From contig KQ482066.1 in the NCBI GenBank assembly GCA_001430745.1, forward strand, positions 611,110 through 675,109: DNA of 64,000 nucleotides. The letters are read 5' to 3'. Position 1 is the first letter of the stretch. Each line of letters opens with the position of its first letter. This DNA comes from Auxenochlorella pyrenoidosa (lineage: Eukaryota > Chlorophyta > Trebouxiophyceae > Chlorellales > Chlorellaceae). Made by a program: the position numbers and the translations under genes. Positions 49,137 to 61,500 of the stretch are shown here, piece by piece. The notes beneath the pieces were generated by a model that searched no databases, was not told where the DNA came from, and was given only the letters and a program-made list of their open reading frames with translations.

Positions 49137-52100
49137 TCAGACAATGAACACTTTGAGGTTGAGCCCGCGCTTGTCCTCCTCGGTAAAGTACTTTTCCACC
49201 TCCTCCTGGTATGTTATCAACGAGGGGAAGTCCTCGGCCCGCACTTCCTGCCGCATCAGCTTCTTCATCTCCTCCATCAGCACCTGAGGGCAGGCAAGGG
49301 TGGTGGTGTCGGCACAAATGAGATTGTTGCACAGCCAACTAGCACCGGGCAGTGGTGTCCGGGGTCTCAAATGCAGACCACAGGCGTGCCACTTGGAGGC
49401 CGGTCCATGCTGCTGCCCGCCTGCCGGGCTGCCTCACCTTGACGTAGCAGAGCCGGCCCTCCTCGTTCAGGTGCTCGTGGGCAAAGCGCTTGGAGTTCTC
49501 GCCGATTTTCCGCGCCAGCGCGTCGTTCTGCCGCAGAAAGGAAACGACGGCATCGATCTCGGCGATGCCATTATAGCCTGCGCCACGAGGAATGAGGTCA
49601 GGAAGGACGGTGCAGGCATGGATGCTCGACGAACGAAACAAGGCGCAAGGCAGTGATGCACTGCACTGCAAACCCTGCAGGCAAACCTGCCCAGATACAA
49701 AGCAAGCACATCCGTTTCATGCCTCATCCACATCTGTCCCAGGCCCACCAGTTGGCACATAGTGCTCAAAGGGCCGGAGGGCGTTGTAGAAGAATTCTGC
49801 AGTGTAACCACACACAAAAAAACAAACAGGGAAAGTGAGTTTGAGGGCAGGCTTGTGGTGCTGCAGGACACGCAGTGCCTGGCATCTCCTCTGCAAGGGC
49901 GGGCCACAACGCACCTCGCAACGGGCTGTCCTGCTTGATGACGGTCTGCAGCATGGAAGGGGAGGGAGGCCATCGGCACCAAGTAGCGGACTGGGCTTGG
50001 AATCGCACTCTGCCGTGCAGCGCAGGCACTGGCCCCTGCGCACCTGCCCAGTGGCAAGCACTTTTTGAAAGCGGGTGCTGCAGCCGATGCCATCCAAGCT
50101 CAGCGTGTACTTGAAGCGCCGCTGCCAGCCTGCAAAGTGCGGCAGGCACAGGCTTTCGCTTGGCATGCACACACGATTCAATGCAGCCCAGGCTGAACCG
50201 ACGGGATGCTGAGGTGCATGCAGGTGCGCTGTCCTCATGGCAGGAGATGCATGGCCAACCACCCAGGCAGCCCAAAACGCTGCCGCACACCCAGGCTAGA
50301 AAATTCGCCGCCAATGTCGGTCTGCGTCGCATTTATCTTCTGCAGCGTCTGGCTGTAGTTTGCATAATCTCTGCAAATGCACGCAGGGGCGCTGGAGCTG
50401 CTTGCTCGTGCAGCGACTCTCCAAACCTTCAACACACAGTGCCAATCCTTGCATGCACATATTGGGCGCCTGGCCATTACCAAACTCACCGGCGCAGGTG
50501 CACAAGTTTCACCCCGTAGCGGTCCACCGGAGGGTAGGCTGGGTCGTACTCCGTGTACCTGTTGCACAGGAAGAAAGATCAGGAAGGAATGCACATTGAC
50601 CAGAGCGCAGGAGTTGGCTGGAAGCGGGGGCAGCGCGCTCACGCCAGCAGCGCGGCCAAGCTGTGGTGGGGAGCAAGCTGGAAGCAGGCAAGGCGGGCAA
50701 GTGTCTGCGAATGCTGCGCATACTTGCGCATACTTGCGCATACTTGCGCAGCTGCTCTGCAGGCAGCTCCTCACCTGCCGTACACCTTCTCCTCTTTTTC
50801 CTCCCAGGGAACCTCGTCGGGCTCGCTGGTCTTGTTGAGCCATAGATCATACTGCATCTGAATGAAATGGCCATCCGGTAGGAGCAGATCGAAGTCCCTG
50901 CATGAAAAGGCAGGTAACAAATCGATGACCAGCGCTAGTGGAATACAGCCAGCAACAGCGGGAGGGTTGGTGCGCACCCTCTTTCACTGCTCCAGTCTGC
51001 GGGTGGCACCCGCTTACTTTGGGTGCTTGCAGTACGTGAAAAGGGGGCAAATCGTGCCGTTGGCCCCAGGCGTGTCCACCTTTCCGATGTCGCTAGAGAA
51101 GCCGACCACAAACTCCATGTCGGGCAGGCCAAACCTGCAGGGGGGATGGCCGGCTGACTGCCTAGTCAAGAAATCTGGGGCATGCTTTGGAGCAGACACG
51201 CACATCACCCTCGGCTTGGCGGTAGGCTGTGCGTGCAGGGCAAGGCTGCTCGCCTGCGCCAGGAGAGAAAGCAGTGCCAGTGCGGGTTGAGTGCTGGCAG
51301 GGGGCATGCCCGGCAGGTGGTCATGCGTGCCAGCAGGCCTCGCTCGTGGCAGCTGGCCCCACCTGTCGGCCGCCATCTGTATCACCGTGAGGTAGTGCAT
51401 GTACAGGGGCTGCTCCTTGCCCTGGCCGCGCCACAGGCCGCCGCTGGTGATGTGCACCTTATTGCCCAGCAGCACCGCCCGGTGCTTGCCGCTTCTCGAG
51501 GTGCTGCAGGGGGGGGGGGCGGCAGGGTGTCGGCCAGGCTGCACAGCACCCGGGTGGCAGCACGCCCATGCAAGACATTTTACACGCGCCAGTGCTCATG
51601 GTTGCAGCGCTGTGTTGGCAGTGCTCCACGCCACGACGCAAGGCTGCCCACTTGATGTATGTGGCGTTGGGGGCGATGGGCACGTCGCAGGCATCCAGGT
51701 CCGCCCTGGCGATCCCATGTGCCATCCAGGGCCTGCACCATGGATGCAGGCAGCACTGGTTGCAGTGAGGCATTTGCTAGCCCCCGGCTCCCACTGACCG
51801 CAGCGCATGGAGCCGGCCAAGTGACTGGGCTGACATGGGACAGCACAGGGTGCACGCCGGCAGGCCCCTCGCGGCACGCCACGCGCTTGCCTGAGGTCTT
51901 CAAAAATGCCCCTGTACAGCTCCTCATGCTTCACACACTCCTCCGGCAGCTGGTATCCGATTGGCACAAACCAACGCGCCTGCTGCCGCGCTGGCACGGG
52001 CTGCGGCAACGGCGCCTGTGACGTCTGCCCCGGCTGCAGCGGCGGCGCCTGCGGCGTCTGCCCGGGCTGCGGCAGCGGCGCCTGCAGTGGCTGGCCGGGC

Positions 52101-52487
52101 TGCATGCCTGCGCTCGCCTCTGCTGGTGCAGGCGGGTGCAGGATAGGCTGCGGCTGTGGCACCCCTGCTGCCGTCACCACTCCATGATGCAGGGCAGGAG
52201 CGAGCGGCCTGTAGTACAGTCCCTGTACGGCCAGAGTGGGGCACGCCGACTGCTGAGCAGTGGCTGCCGCTGCTAGGTTTGGGACTGCGCCTGCCAGCTC
52301 CCGCCCATTCGCTGCCATCTCAAGCATCAGAATCGCCAAAAGTCTTTGCAACCAGCCTTGCACAACGTGCATACGACCCTCTCACGATCACGGCAGCGAG
52401 GGAGCACAGCGACACAAGCAGCGTCCAGTCGACGCGGCTCCGCCAGTCTGCCAGGCCGCCACCATCGACCCGGAAGACAACCGCCAT
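49137..52487 (-). CDS. GT90 (CAP10/POGLUT-like) glycosyltransferase with proline-rich stem
   Basis: Two nearby starts are possible. ATG 52487 gives a leader with DWTLLVSLCSLAAVIV; ATG 52372 gives WLQRLLAILML. Both are hydrophobic and anchor-like. A Pro/Gln-rich stem (about 51990-52160) precedes ARWFVPIGYQLPEECVKHEE and LYRGIFEDL. The catalytic part then has FDLLLPDGHFIQMQYDLWLN (about 50840-50900), preceded by GLPDMEFVVGFSSDIGK (about 51080-51130), FKYTLSLDGIGCSTRFQKVL (about 50060-50115), VIKQDSPLRG (about 49915), EFFYNALRPFEHYVPT (about 49760-49795) and EIDAVVSFLRQNDALARKIG with RFAHEHLNEEGRLCYV (about 49440-49570). Motifs such as DG.....R, KQDS and F.Y..L.P..HYVP mark the GT90/CAP10 family, which includes protein O-glucosyl/xylosyltransferases and fungal capsule xylosyltransferases. 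The C-terminus is GLNLKVFIV. No KDEL-type retention signal is seen. Xylose or glucose transfer is likely, but the acceptor is unknown. Confidence 0.9.
50715..50750. repeat. 10-nt tandem repeat (TGCGCATACT)3 in a GT90 intron
   Basis: Three exact copies of TGCGCATACT plus a partial fourth lie between the exons at about 50775 and 50560. Confidence 0.9.
51990..52110 (-). repeat. Tandem repeats encoding a Pro/Gln stem in GT90
   Basis: Imperfect units of about 30 nt encode phrases such as QPGQPLQAPLP, QPGQTPQAPPL and QPGQTSQAPLP. They make a flexible linker between the membrane anchor and the catalytic domain. Confidence 0.8.
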
Positions 52488-53003
52488 GCCTCACGCGCGC
52501 TGCAACATCAGGAATGCGGGTAATCCTCCGGATGCTTCAGTCAAGCGCATCATCAAACCGAGGAGGGGTGTTTGTGCGTTGGTACAATCCCTACCTTCTC
52601 CGCGAGGGTCCGCCCCAGGGCGGAGGCAGCGGCGGCGGCGGTCGCCGTGGCGGTCGTCAAGGGCCCAGCGGCGATTGTCAAACGAGCTGATTTGATTCGA
52701 ATCGTTTCTGAGAGCCCCCGAAAGCAGCTCCTTGATAGTGAGACGTGTAAATACCGAGGCCTCCACGGACGCCCCTGCTGACTGTAAGAAGCCAAAGGAG
52801 AAGCTAAACCGAAAACCGAGGGCGCAGGGCGAGGCTCGTAGACTGCCACGTGCTGCGCCTAGGCACCTCCTGCACCTCAGCCGGCGGGACTACGCAGCCA
52901 GAGTCAAAAAGTGTCTCTTCCCCCCTGCGCCAAGTCAATTACAATTCTGCATTTGTGATGAAATCAGATTGAAAACAAGTCTGCAGGTTGATATTGGCAT
53001 GGT
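52488..53003. other. Intergenic: GT90 promoter and exostosin C 3' UTR
   Basis: About 515 bp lie between tandem minus-strand genes. It includes the TGTAA at 52939-52943 and a TTCGAA palindrome near 52694 that resembles a tRNA B box but has no tRNA around it. No coding exon is supported. Confidence 0.5.
52939..52943 (-). terminator. Poly(A) signal TGTAA for exostosin C
   Basis: TGTAA on the minus strand, about 60 nt past the stop at 53004-53006, in an AT-rich stretch. Confidence 0.6.
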
Positions 53004-56000
53004 TCAGTACAGCAAAGCCTTGAGATTTTGATACCTTCTGCGCAGGCTGGCAATCGTGAAGTCAAAGGCGCGGCCCCCGGACTCGGTGAACCAGTTGAAG
53101 GCGCCCCGATACTTGATGAGCTGCTGCATCATGCCGCAGTACTGAGCATCGCTGATGTTCCGCAGAATTTCTGCAGCGCACGGCGCATGGAGGGGTTGGG
53201 CAGCGTCAAGCGGCCAGGCGGCACCCTGCTTGCAAGCAAGCCGGTGCAGCTTGCAGCCACCGACCCGCCCAAGTGCACCCCAACCCCCTGCTCTGGCGCC
53301 CCCACCTCGCAGCATGGGCAGGTCCTGGTTGGTCAGGCGCACAGAAAAGCTCTCGTATTCGAGCAGGTCCTCATATGCCTGGAACACCTGCTCCTGCACG
53401 ATGACCGGGATGCAGTTGCACACGATGGCCTGCGCCAGGCGGTTGCCTGCAGAGGCAGGATGGACGGGCGGTGTGTGTGTGTGTGTGTGTGGGTGGTACG
53501 GGGAGTGGTTGGGTTTGGGTTTGGGTTTGGGGTTGGGGTTGGGGTAAGAGTGGGAGTGGTTTGGCGGGGGTGGGGGCCTCATGCAAACAGCGGTGGCGCG
53601 CCGTGTTGGGCTGAAAGCGACACACGCCCTCAGGCTGTGCACATCCAGGCAGCCCTGCCGCCAGGGGCCCCACGCCGAGCCACTCACCAGTGCCCCATCC
53701 GTAGGGCGCAAAGCAGAAGCGGGCGGCTCGGTACGCGTCCTCCAGCTCCTGCGGCCCCAGCAGGCCGGCGCCCCTGTCCCGCACGACCAGCTGCAGCAGG
53801 AGGAGGGTGCACGACCGTGTTCAAATCGTTGGCGGCAGCAGGGTGCACAATCGTGTTTGAATCATCAGCGGCAGCAGGAAAACAGCGCTGAAGGTTCTGC
53901 ATCTGCAGTGCGTGCACTCGGTGCGCTCACGTTTATATCGGGGTCCATCCACTGCCTGTGTGATCAGGGGAGGCGGCGGCAGGGACGTCAGGATTCTTCA
54001 CCAGAACCAACGGCTGCAGGTTGGGGTTGGGTGCAGCGCATCCCAGCGCAAGGCACAGAGACATTGCAGGCAAAGGACTCGTGCCTGTCTAGCCGGTCGA
54101 GAATCTGCCGTGAGCCGCCGCTGAACTCCCCGGTGGCTGCAGCTGCCTCAGGTGTGGTGTGGTCGGCAAACGAGCCCCCGTTCCAAAAAAGGAGTCTGCA
54201 GGAAGAAATGGATTCAACAGTGGGGCGCGTTCAAATCTTCAGCATGTCCTGCCTGGTCCATGCACCCGGCCAGGCAGTTGTGAGCGCTCTCACTTCGTCT
54301 TCCGCTGCAGGATGTCGTCTATGCTCATGTTGTTGCTGCGCGCCGCCCACTCCTTGTGCTTGTTGTCCCGTGTGACCGCGACGATGTCGCGCATTGGATG
54401 ATAGCATCCGTAACCCTCTGCTCATTTGGGACACGTGGCCACAAGGGGCATGTTGGTTCAGTGACAGTCAGCATGAAGGCGTGTTTGACTAGGCTGTAAA
54501 GACTGTATGTTGACTGCAGAGAGTGGCTGCAATTGCAAGCCTGCAGCAACTAGCGCAGCCCGCCCTGCCAACGCACTTGCCCCCCGCTGCCGGACGGTGC
54601 TGATCTTGGCTTTCTGGACGTCGCTGCTGTACATCCCGAAATGCATAATCTTGATCGGCTGCAGCGCAAGCCCCGTCAGGTGGCACCCTCCCCGGTCTTG
54701 TGGGGCCCACTGCAAGCAGCCCAGGTGCACAGAAAGTTTCTTGCACGGGGAGGGCCAGAGCGCGAGACAGGGCCAGCTGCACTTAGTGGCTTGGCCAGCA
54801 CCCATCGCTCACGCAGCCAGCGGCTCTGCCAGACTCCACCGCTTACCAGGAAGTGGTCCCTGCCCTGCGTCCTATTCCAATGTTTATAGGACGTCCTAAT
54901 GTGGCCCAGCACATTGGCCAGGCGCTCGTTGCCATCCCAAACCATCTCTACATGGGGCAAGCAGGCGCGGCAGCAGAGGTGAGGAGTGACACTATCTTGT
55001 GCGAGCATACCGCAATGCAGGCGCCGGGAGAACAAATCTTCAGTTCCAACGCCAGTCGGCACGCACTCGTTACGCTGTAGGTATAGGGCTCGACGAAGAA
55101 CAGATTTGCAGACGTGGGCAACTCAGCACGAACGCTGCTCGTCAGAAACTGCTCCATGAACTGCACGAGAGCGAGCAAATGTCAGCCACCGTCCCCACTT
55201 CCCTCCAGCGCTTTGCTGCGCTTCGTGTGGCAACACAGCGACCACAGAGGCGAGCGCACCATGCGCTGCACGCAATGCGTGCCAACACCACGCGGCTGCG
55301 ACCCACCAGCATGTACGCAGCATAGTCGCCGCCCCCCAGCTCCTCGCGCGGCTCCCCCAGCTGCTCCTCCACCGGATAAGCAATGTGGGACGGCAGCTCA
55401 TATAGGTATATCTTCAGCTCCACCGGGCTGGGCGGGGAGGGGGCGGCTGCCACCGACCCGTCCCGAGCGCAGCCGTGCCTGCAGGCGGATGGAGTGGCAG
55501 CAGGTCAGCGGAGCGCAGGCGTCCTGCACTACCTGCCCTCACAGTCCCGGCCAGGGCTGCCGACCAGGTGTTGCATCCCCTCACCCAAAGTAAGGGGGCT
55601 GGCAGTGGCAGAAAAACTTGTCCAAACATTTGCCTCGTCCTGCATGCATGCGCGACGGGGTGGAAACCTGAGTTGCAATCATGCTTAACGAAAGAAGCAG
55701 GCGTCAAGGCACACGGCTCTTGAGATAACACAAGCACCACACTCATGCCATGCAGCTGCACGCCAATTGCCGAGGCAGCGCACCGCTGCAGCCCAGGACA
55801 CAGCTGCTGTCCTCCTCCTCACACGAAGCTCCCTGCAGCGCATTCGCAACAATGCTCTTGTCAAGGGCGGCTCTAGCAGACCCCAGGCTCCTGTTCGGGC
55901 ACAAGACAGGTCGCCCCTGCAGTCCCCGCACCTTGTAACCCCTCATACATAGGCAGGAAGCTGGCGCATCTGCCTTCTTTGCGAGCCGGTAGCACAGCCC

Positions 56001-57277
56001 GTGATGATTGCAAGACTTTGGGCAGTTGGACAAGCCCACAGTCGCAAAGTCGCCGTAAGCCATTGCCTCAGCAATCTCACTGCTGCACAGTCAAGTGGTC
56101 AAACGGGGCACGGCCCCCTCTCAGTCTGCCGATGGGAGACTGTTCGGCACCGCAGCGGTAATCAGGGTGCCAGGCTGCGAACAAGAGATGCCCATCACTG
56201 CCCAGCACCTTCCAGGCACCCACCTGCCCTGAGCCTCGGGCGCATCACTTTGCCAGCCCTTGAAATACTTGAAGCCCGCTTCCCCAGCTTCTGGCGGTCT
56301 GGACCTCTGCAAAGGCACCACTTTGAAAAGTGGCTGGGTGCCAGCAGATTCGCAAATGGCTGGCGAGTGCTGTGTACCATGCAATCGGCAGGGCAGCGGG
56401 CAGCATGCAGGCAGGACCAGCAGGAACATGGCATTGCTACCTGCTGCTCTGGCGGCACCCCCTCCTGGACATAGCAGCCCCTGTTCTCCGGCGGAATGGA
56501 GCGTTCACAGCCGGTGCCGTCTCGACAGTGGAACTGCTTGCACTGCCGGAAGCAGTGGCAGTTCATGGTTTTGTGCCACCCGCATGTTGCTGCAGCACAT
56601 GGGGAGGCCCTATCTGGGAGGCGCTATCTGGTGCACAGGCAGCTTCGACTGGTCGACCCTGAGGAGAGGTGCTCACGCAGGGCAGGCGCATGCTCAGGGT
56701 CGCACCTGGCCCATCTGGCACGATGCGGCAGGCCGATAGCGCATCGACTTCGCAGGCCTTGCCGATCCAGCCATACCGGCATCTGCGGCAGGGTGTGCGG
56801 CCATAAGGAGTATGCCATCCTTACCACTGAGTTAGTGGCAAGGGAAAGAAATGCCATGCGCACCACTCAAAGATGGCATTCTCCTTCCCTAACCACTTCC
56901 GGAGTGGGAAGGAGAAGGCATTGCAGGTTTTGCAATGCGCTAGCATGGGCCTGGCGCAGGCCTTGCTGGAGCTGTCCCAAGCCCTCACATGCATTCTCCT
57001 GTGTCCAAATTGCAGTTCCTGCGAGGGTGGGAGAATTGGAGAATGCATTGTGCATGCTCTGATTAGCAGGCGGCACCCTGCAGGCGGTGGCTATCGGCGA
57101 CGCCGGAACAGGGGGAATAGCGCAGCTTGTTTTGTTAACGATTGGTTGCGCATCATGTGCGACTCACCCGCGCTTTGTGCAGTCTGGGTGACAGGTGCGC
57201 GGCCCCACTTCGCTGCTCTCCGCTGGCAGTCCCGCAGCCAGCAAGAGCAGCAGGGGCACGATCATGGCTGCCGACAT
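53004..57277 (-). CDS. Exostosin-family (GT47) glycosyltransferase C with Cys-rich/EGF-like N-terminus
   Basis: ATG 57277 starts MSAAMIVPLLLLLAAGLPAE, a signal peptide, followed by CHPDCTKRG. Splicing at GTGAGT into the exon at about 56783 joins CRYGWIGKACEVDALSACR. Further Cys-rich exons include MNCHCFRQCKQFHC (about 56570), FKYFKGWQSDAPEAQG (about 56250), SNCPKSCNHHGLC (about 56020) and KCLDKFFCHCQPPYFG (about 55600). The GT47 domain runs from VELKIYLYELPSHI (about 55400) through FMEQFLTSSVRAELP, ANLFFVEPYTYS, GRDHFLV, IMHFGMYSSDVQKA (about 54640), GYGCYHPMRDIVAV (about 54400), LLFWNGGSFAD, ARFCFAPYGWGTG (about 53720), AIVCNCIPVIVQEQ (about 53410) and YESFSVRLTNQDLPMLRG. The last exon is ISDAQYCGMMQQLI...FDFTIASLRRRYQNLKALLY. 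Order, spacing and cysteine pattern match exostosin A, so the two are paralogues. A Golgi polysaccharide synthase role is typical of GT47; the sugar is unknown. Confidence 0.92.
53471..53546. repeat. (GT)n plus telomere-like GGGTTT/GGGGTT repeats in an exostosin C intron
   Basis: About ten GT units are followed by GGGTTT repeated three times and GGGGTT repeated about three times. The stretch lies in the intron between the exons ending near 53695 and starting near 53450. The coding strand carries the C-rich version (AACCCC/AAACCC). Confidence 0.9.
53805..53876. repeat. Two tandem 36-nt units in an exostosin C intron
   Basis: Units 53805-53840 and 53841-53876 share GGGTGCAC..TCGTGTT and CGGCAGCA, with roughly eight differences. 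They lie between the exons at about 53790 and 53930. Confidence 0.8.
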
Positions 57278-58500
57278 TGATTCATGGTGTTGAGGTCAGG
57301 TATGGAGCCGTGCGGTGACCAGGTGTGGACCCTTTCAGTGACAAGGCTGCTCGCTACCGCTCCCGCTCTCCCCCCGCTGCGCTCCCGCAACACCAAGCAC
57401 CTCCATCAGCACATGCTTTTGTGTACCATGTACAGCCACGGTGCCTCCAGTCCTTGCCAGCGCTGTGGACATCATGCATGCAACTCATGCTCAGAACTGC
57501 ATGCCGGAAACAACTTCCGACACCCCTCAAGCGGCAGGCACCTTCCCAGCCCAGCTTGTTTGTGCTGTGCACCTCTTGCACCCTTTTGAGATTTTTGCAA
57601 GTCTCAGCGACAGGTATCAAGGCGGCGGCGCATCCTACGTTCATGCTTCTTGCGCACCTCAGCTGTGCATCCCGCTGAACGCGGCCGCACCTGCCCCATG
57701 CCCGCCCAAGTTGGCAGCGTGAGCAGAAATTGTGCGAGGACGAATTTTTATACTCATTGAGAGCATTGGAGATGAATCCACTGAGCATGATATGCTTTGA
57801 GAGAGCTGCAATGGCCCTGCTAGCGGCCGGGCCCATGCACCCCTCCCTGGCACGGCATTGCCCCATTCTTGCAAACCATAGCATGAGGACGCCGCTGGGA
57901 TCAGAAACTTACACAAGATGACGCTCAATCACGCACCCAACCTCGAAGCTGCTGGCACAAAGACGGATCAGTGCTACCCAAAGCACTCAATTCTGAGGCA
58001 CGGCCGTACCGCTGTACCGCGAGGCACAGATTCACTAGCGCGCTCTGGAAATTTTTCTATTGCACTGCACTACTCTGCGTATATCATACTGAAATCCTGG
58101 GTTACAGTCCCGAGGACAAACCCCGCAGAATAAATAGGCAGGCCCTTCGCCTAGGAGCGCTCGCGAGTGAGAGATTATTTTATAGAAACGTTCTTGATGC
58201 TCTCACAGGCGATCGGGCGCTGAGTGTGCAGCACTAACTTTGTGCAGCAAAACTGGGCACCAAACACTTGCGCTGCCCGCAGAAAAACAGGAGCTCGCAG
58301 GTGAGAACTAGAAGAGTAAATGAGAGCGCAAAATTCACCCACCCCAGCAAGCCACCACTGGCACTGCCGCCTGCCGCCGCTCAGTGCACAGCCTGCAGAA
58401 TTGAGAGATGGCCCCCGCCACTCTTGTCCTGTCCCTTTACTGCAGTCGGACTCACCATTGTCACTGCTGCTGATGTTGTAAGCCACATTTACAACTCGGC
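57278..58500. other. Intergenic: divergent promoter region, exostosin C / SGNH hydrolase
   Basis: About 1.2 kb lie between divergent genes. It contains AT-richer islands, including a TTATTTTATAG at about 58180-58190. No coding exon, tRNA or mobile element is supported. The small frames here have no homology I recognise. Confidence 0.5.
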
Positions 58501-61500
58501 ATGGCCGTCCTGTCCAGCAGGGTAAGCCGAGGTGCCCGTCTTCAGGCCTTTCAGCACCCGCGCTGCCCGTTTGGCCAGCCAAGCCTTGCCCTGTGCTGTG
58601 CACACACGACCAGCTGGAGGTAGAAGAACTGCCCCACCAACATCCCCTGCGCACAACACCACGTTGCAGGCCACATCTGGCAGAGGGCTTCCTTCTCTGA
58701 CTGCCGCGGCGAGCGCCCTCGGCCTGGTGCTCCTGCTGCTCGCTTTCGGAGCTCTGCACTCCACACCGAGCGCCCCAGCAATCGTGCACCAAGAATCCGT
58801 GCGCACCGACAGCAGCGCCGGTGCCGCCTGCGGCGGCGCCGCCGCCAGTCACATCGAGGCCAGCTACAACTTTTCGCTCCCCCGACGACACCTGCTCCGC
58901 GGGCTGGTGTCCAGCGGAGGCGATGGCGCCAGGGCGAGGCGGGCCCTTGCAAAGCTCGCCAGCGGCCAGCCCATCAGGGTGGCCTTCATGGGTGAGGGGT
59001 GCTGCATCGCCTGCCCAGCCCAGCTCTGCCCTGCACACACATGCCCCTCCACAGCCATGGTCCTGGCATCTCGCGTGACGCCCAGATGCCTGGCTCACCA
59101 CCGGCCTGCCCGGGCCATGCCTTCCCTGTGCAGGAGGGAGCATCACCATCGGCACGGGCAGCAGCAAGATGGGGGAGTCGGACTACGTCTCCACCATTTT
59201 CCGGTGGATACGGGAGACCTTTCCGCACCCGGATCACCAGCTGGTCAACGGCGCGGTGGGGGGCGTACCCAGCAGGTGAGGTTGACCTGCATGCTCGTGG
59301 CTAGCTGCTGGGGACGGCCCCCCACCGTGCCGCCCACTCCTGGCATCATCATGATCTTTGACATCCATCATGCTGTCAACCATGTGGGTGCAGCTACTTT
59401 TCGGTCTGTGCTGAATGGCACATGCCGGAGGACCCAGACCTGGTTGTGCTCGAGGTGGGTGCTGGCGCATGCCCCGAGCCGGCGGCGGTGCGCGCGCCGC
59501 TGCTGCATGCCCCGAGCCCGCAGTGGCATGCGCGCTCTGGTGCATGCACGGCGGTGGCAGTGACCGGCATGCTGCTTGTGCCAGCAGATGCCGGGGTGGG
59601 TGGTGCCCGCGGCGGTGGCTCCCGCCGCATCCACCCCGGGCGCTGTGTCCTTCTGGCTGGGCGCAGACAAACATAAATGACGGGGGCAAGGAGCGTGGCG
59701 ATACGCCCATCCGGCGCGCGCACGAGCGCTTGATACGCAAGCTGCTCAACCTGCCAAGCCGCCCCGCTGTCGTCGAGCTGGTCTACTATCGAGCCTTTCC
59801 TGACATGCACCTGAAGTGCGTGCGGCCAGGGGAGGCTGTGATGTGCGTGGAAGCAGGGGGGCCTGTGCACGGAACTGCGCTGCCAGCTGCGGTTGTGTGC
59901 CCATGCGCTCGCGTGCCATTGCTCCTGACAATGCCACGCGCCTCCCCTCGTTTGCAGCTTCAGATCAGGGGGAGATGATGAGCTCATCACGCTGGGGATA
60001 TTTTACAGGCAAGCGCCCTGCATCTTGCTTCATTGAGCGCGCCCTGTCTGGCGCCTGCATGCTCTTCACACCGCCCTGGCGCTCGCCCGGCCTGCAGACT
60101 GCCCGTCATTTCCGTCAGGAGCATGGTTTGGGGGGAGACGCCAAAGACCGCACAAGGTGCGTTGGCAGAGCCTCGCGTAGCGCTGGCTGCCCCTGGGCTT
60201 CATTTTCCTCCCAGGCAACTTATCCCGACGCAGCCCTGCGTGCTGCCTGCAGACCCCTCTTCTCTGCAGGGGCAGGTCGGCTTGCAGCAGTTCTGGCTGA
60301 AGGCCGGCGGCGGAATTGACAGGGATCACCCCGCCGAAGTGGGCCACAAGTGAGTGCTGCAGCTGCTCAAGACATACTCAGATATACACAGGTATGCACA
60401 GGGTGTAGAGCACACGGTTGCTGTTCCGATCCTGCAGTGGGCCGCCTGCGCCTCGGCACTCCTCTCATATCCTGCTCCCCCCTGGCTGGATGTGGGAGTG
60501 CAGGTGGATGGCAGACCTTGTGATCTTCTACCTGCAAGAGGTGCTGCACAGCCTGCAGCGGCACCCGCTGGGGCCGGAGGATGAGCAGAGCGCCGCTTCC
60601 CTGCTGTCGACGCCGCTGTACCAGGTGAGGCAGGCAGCCAGGACTCTGCAAGCAAGCAACTTGTACCCCCGATGCAGTGCCGCTGAGGGGGAACCAACAG
60701 CTGTGAGCAGCGCTGGCCCTTTTTGCTCGTGCCGGACTGCAGAACAACTGGGAGGGTGGGCGGCACACCTGCCTCATGGCGCACAAGCTGAAGGAGCTTG
60801 TGGTCGGGAACGAGGGGCCCTGGGAGTGGCGCAACGAGGGGACTGAGCAGGCAAGACCGGAAGGGCCGCGCAGGGTTGGGGGGGACGCGGTGTGCCGAAC
60901 ACTCGCGGTGTGCCGAACACTGTCGTGACGTTTTAATCCGTGCATGCCTGGCCCACCCCAACGTGGCTTCCTGTTGGTGAGCATACGGTGACTGCCTGCT
61001 CGCCCTGGTGCGCCCCTGCCTGTGTGCAGAAGCCAAAGTGGGGCTACATAGCCACCCAGCCCGGCAACTGGCTAATGCTGAAGATAAACACATTACTGGC
61101 AAGCCATCCCCTGCACTCTTCTTTCTCAGAGCTGGCATGCATGTTGGGCACATGGCCAGGCAGGATGTGCAGCTGCCCAGCCAGCACTGGGGTGCAACAC
61201 CAAGCTCGGTCTGGCTGCCAACTCATGGCAGTGCTGCGGCACCGTACCTGCAGAATGACAAAATGAAGCCTGGCGACCCGGTGTCCCTTTGGGTTGCCTA
61301 CCTCCAAAGGTTGGTGGGTTGCTGCCAAACAAAGCGCTGGGCCAGCAGCCAGGCACTTGCTGTGCTCAAGTGCTACACAAGCTCCTGGCAGAATAGCAGG
61401 CATGCAGCGTTGCTGCTTTTCCTGATGAGCTGGATTGGTGGAACATTCACGTTTTTCCTCCCTCCCTCCCTTTTCCTCCACACGGCCTTCCTCCTTGCAG

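Noticed and set aside
52685..52710. tRNA B-box-like TGATTCGAATCG
   Set aside because: There is no A box at proper spacing and no cloverleaf or terminator T-run, so it is a chance palindrome.
53471..53546. Chromosome end or true telomere
   Set aside because: The array is only about 40 bp, of mixed units, within an intron with exons on both sides.
58268..58525. Small plus-strand frame upstream of the SGNH gene as an extra exon
   Set aside because: It is in a different phase from MAVLSSR at 58501, has no donor that would restore frame, and shows no similarity to the FkbM-like 5' end, where conservation begins at MAVLSSR.
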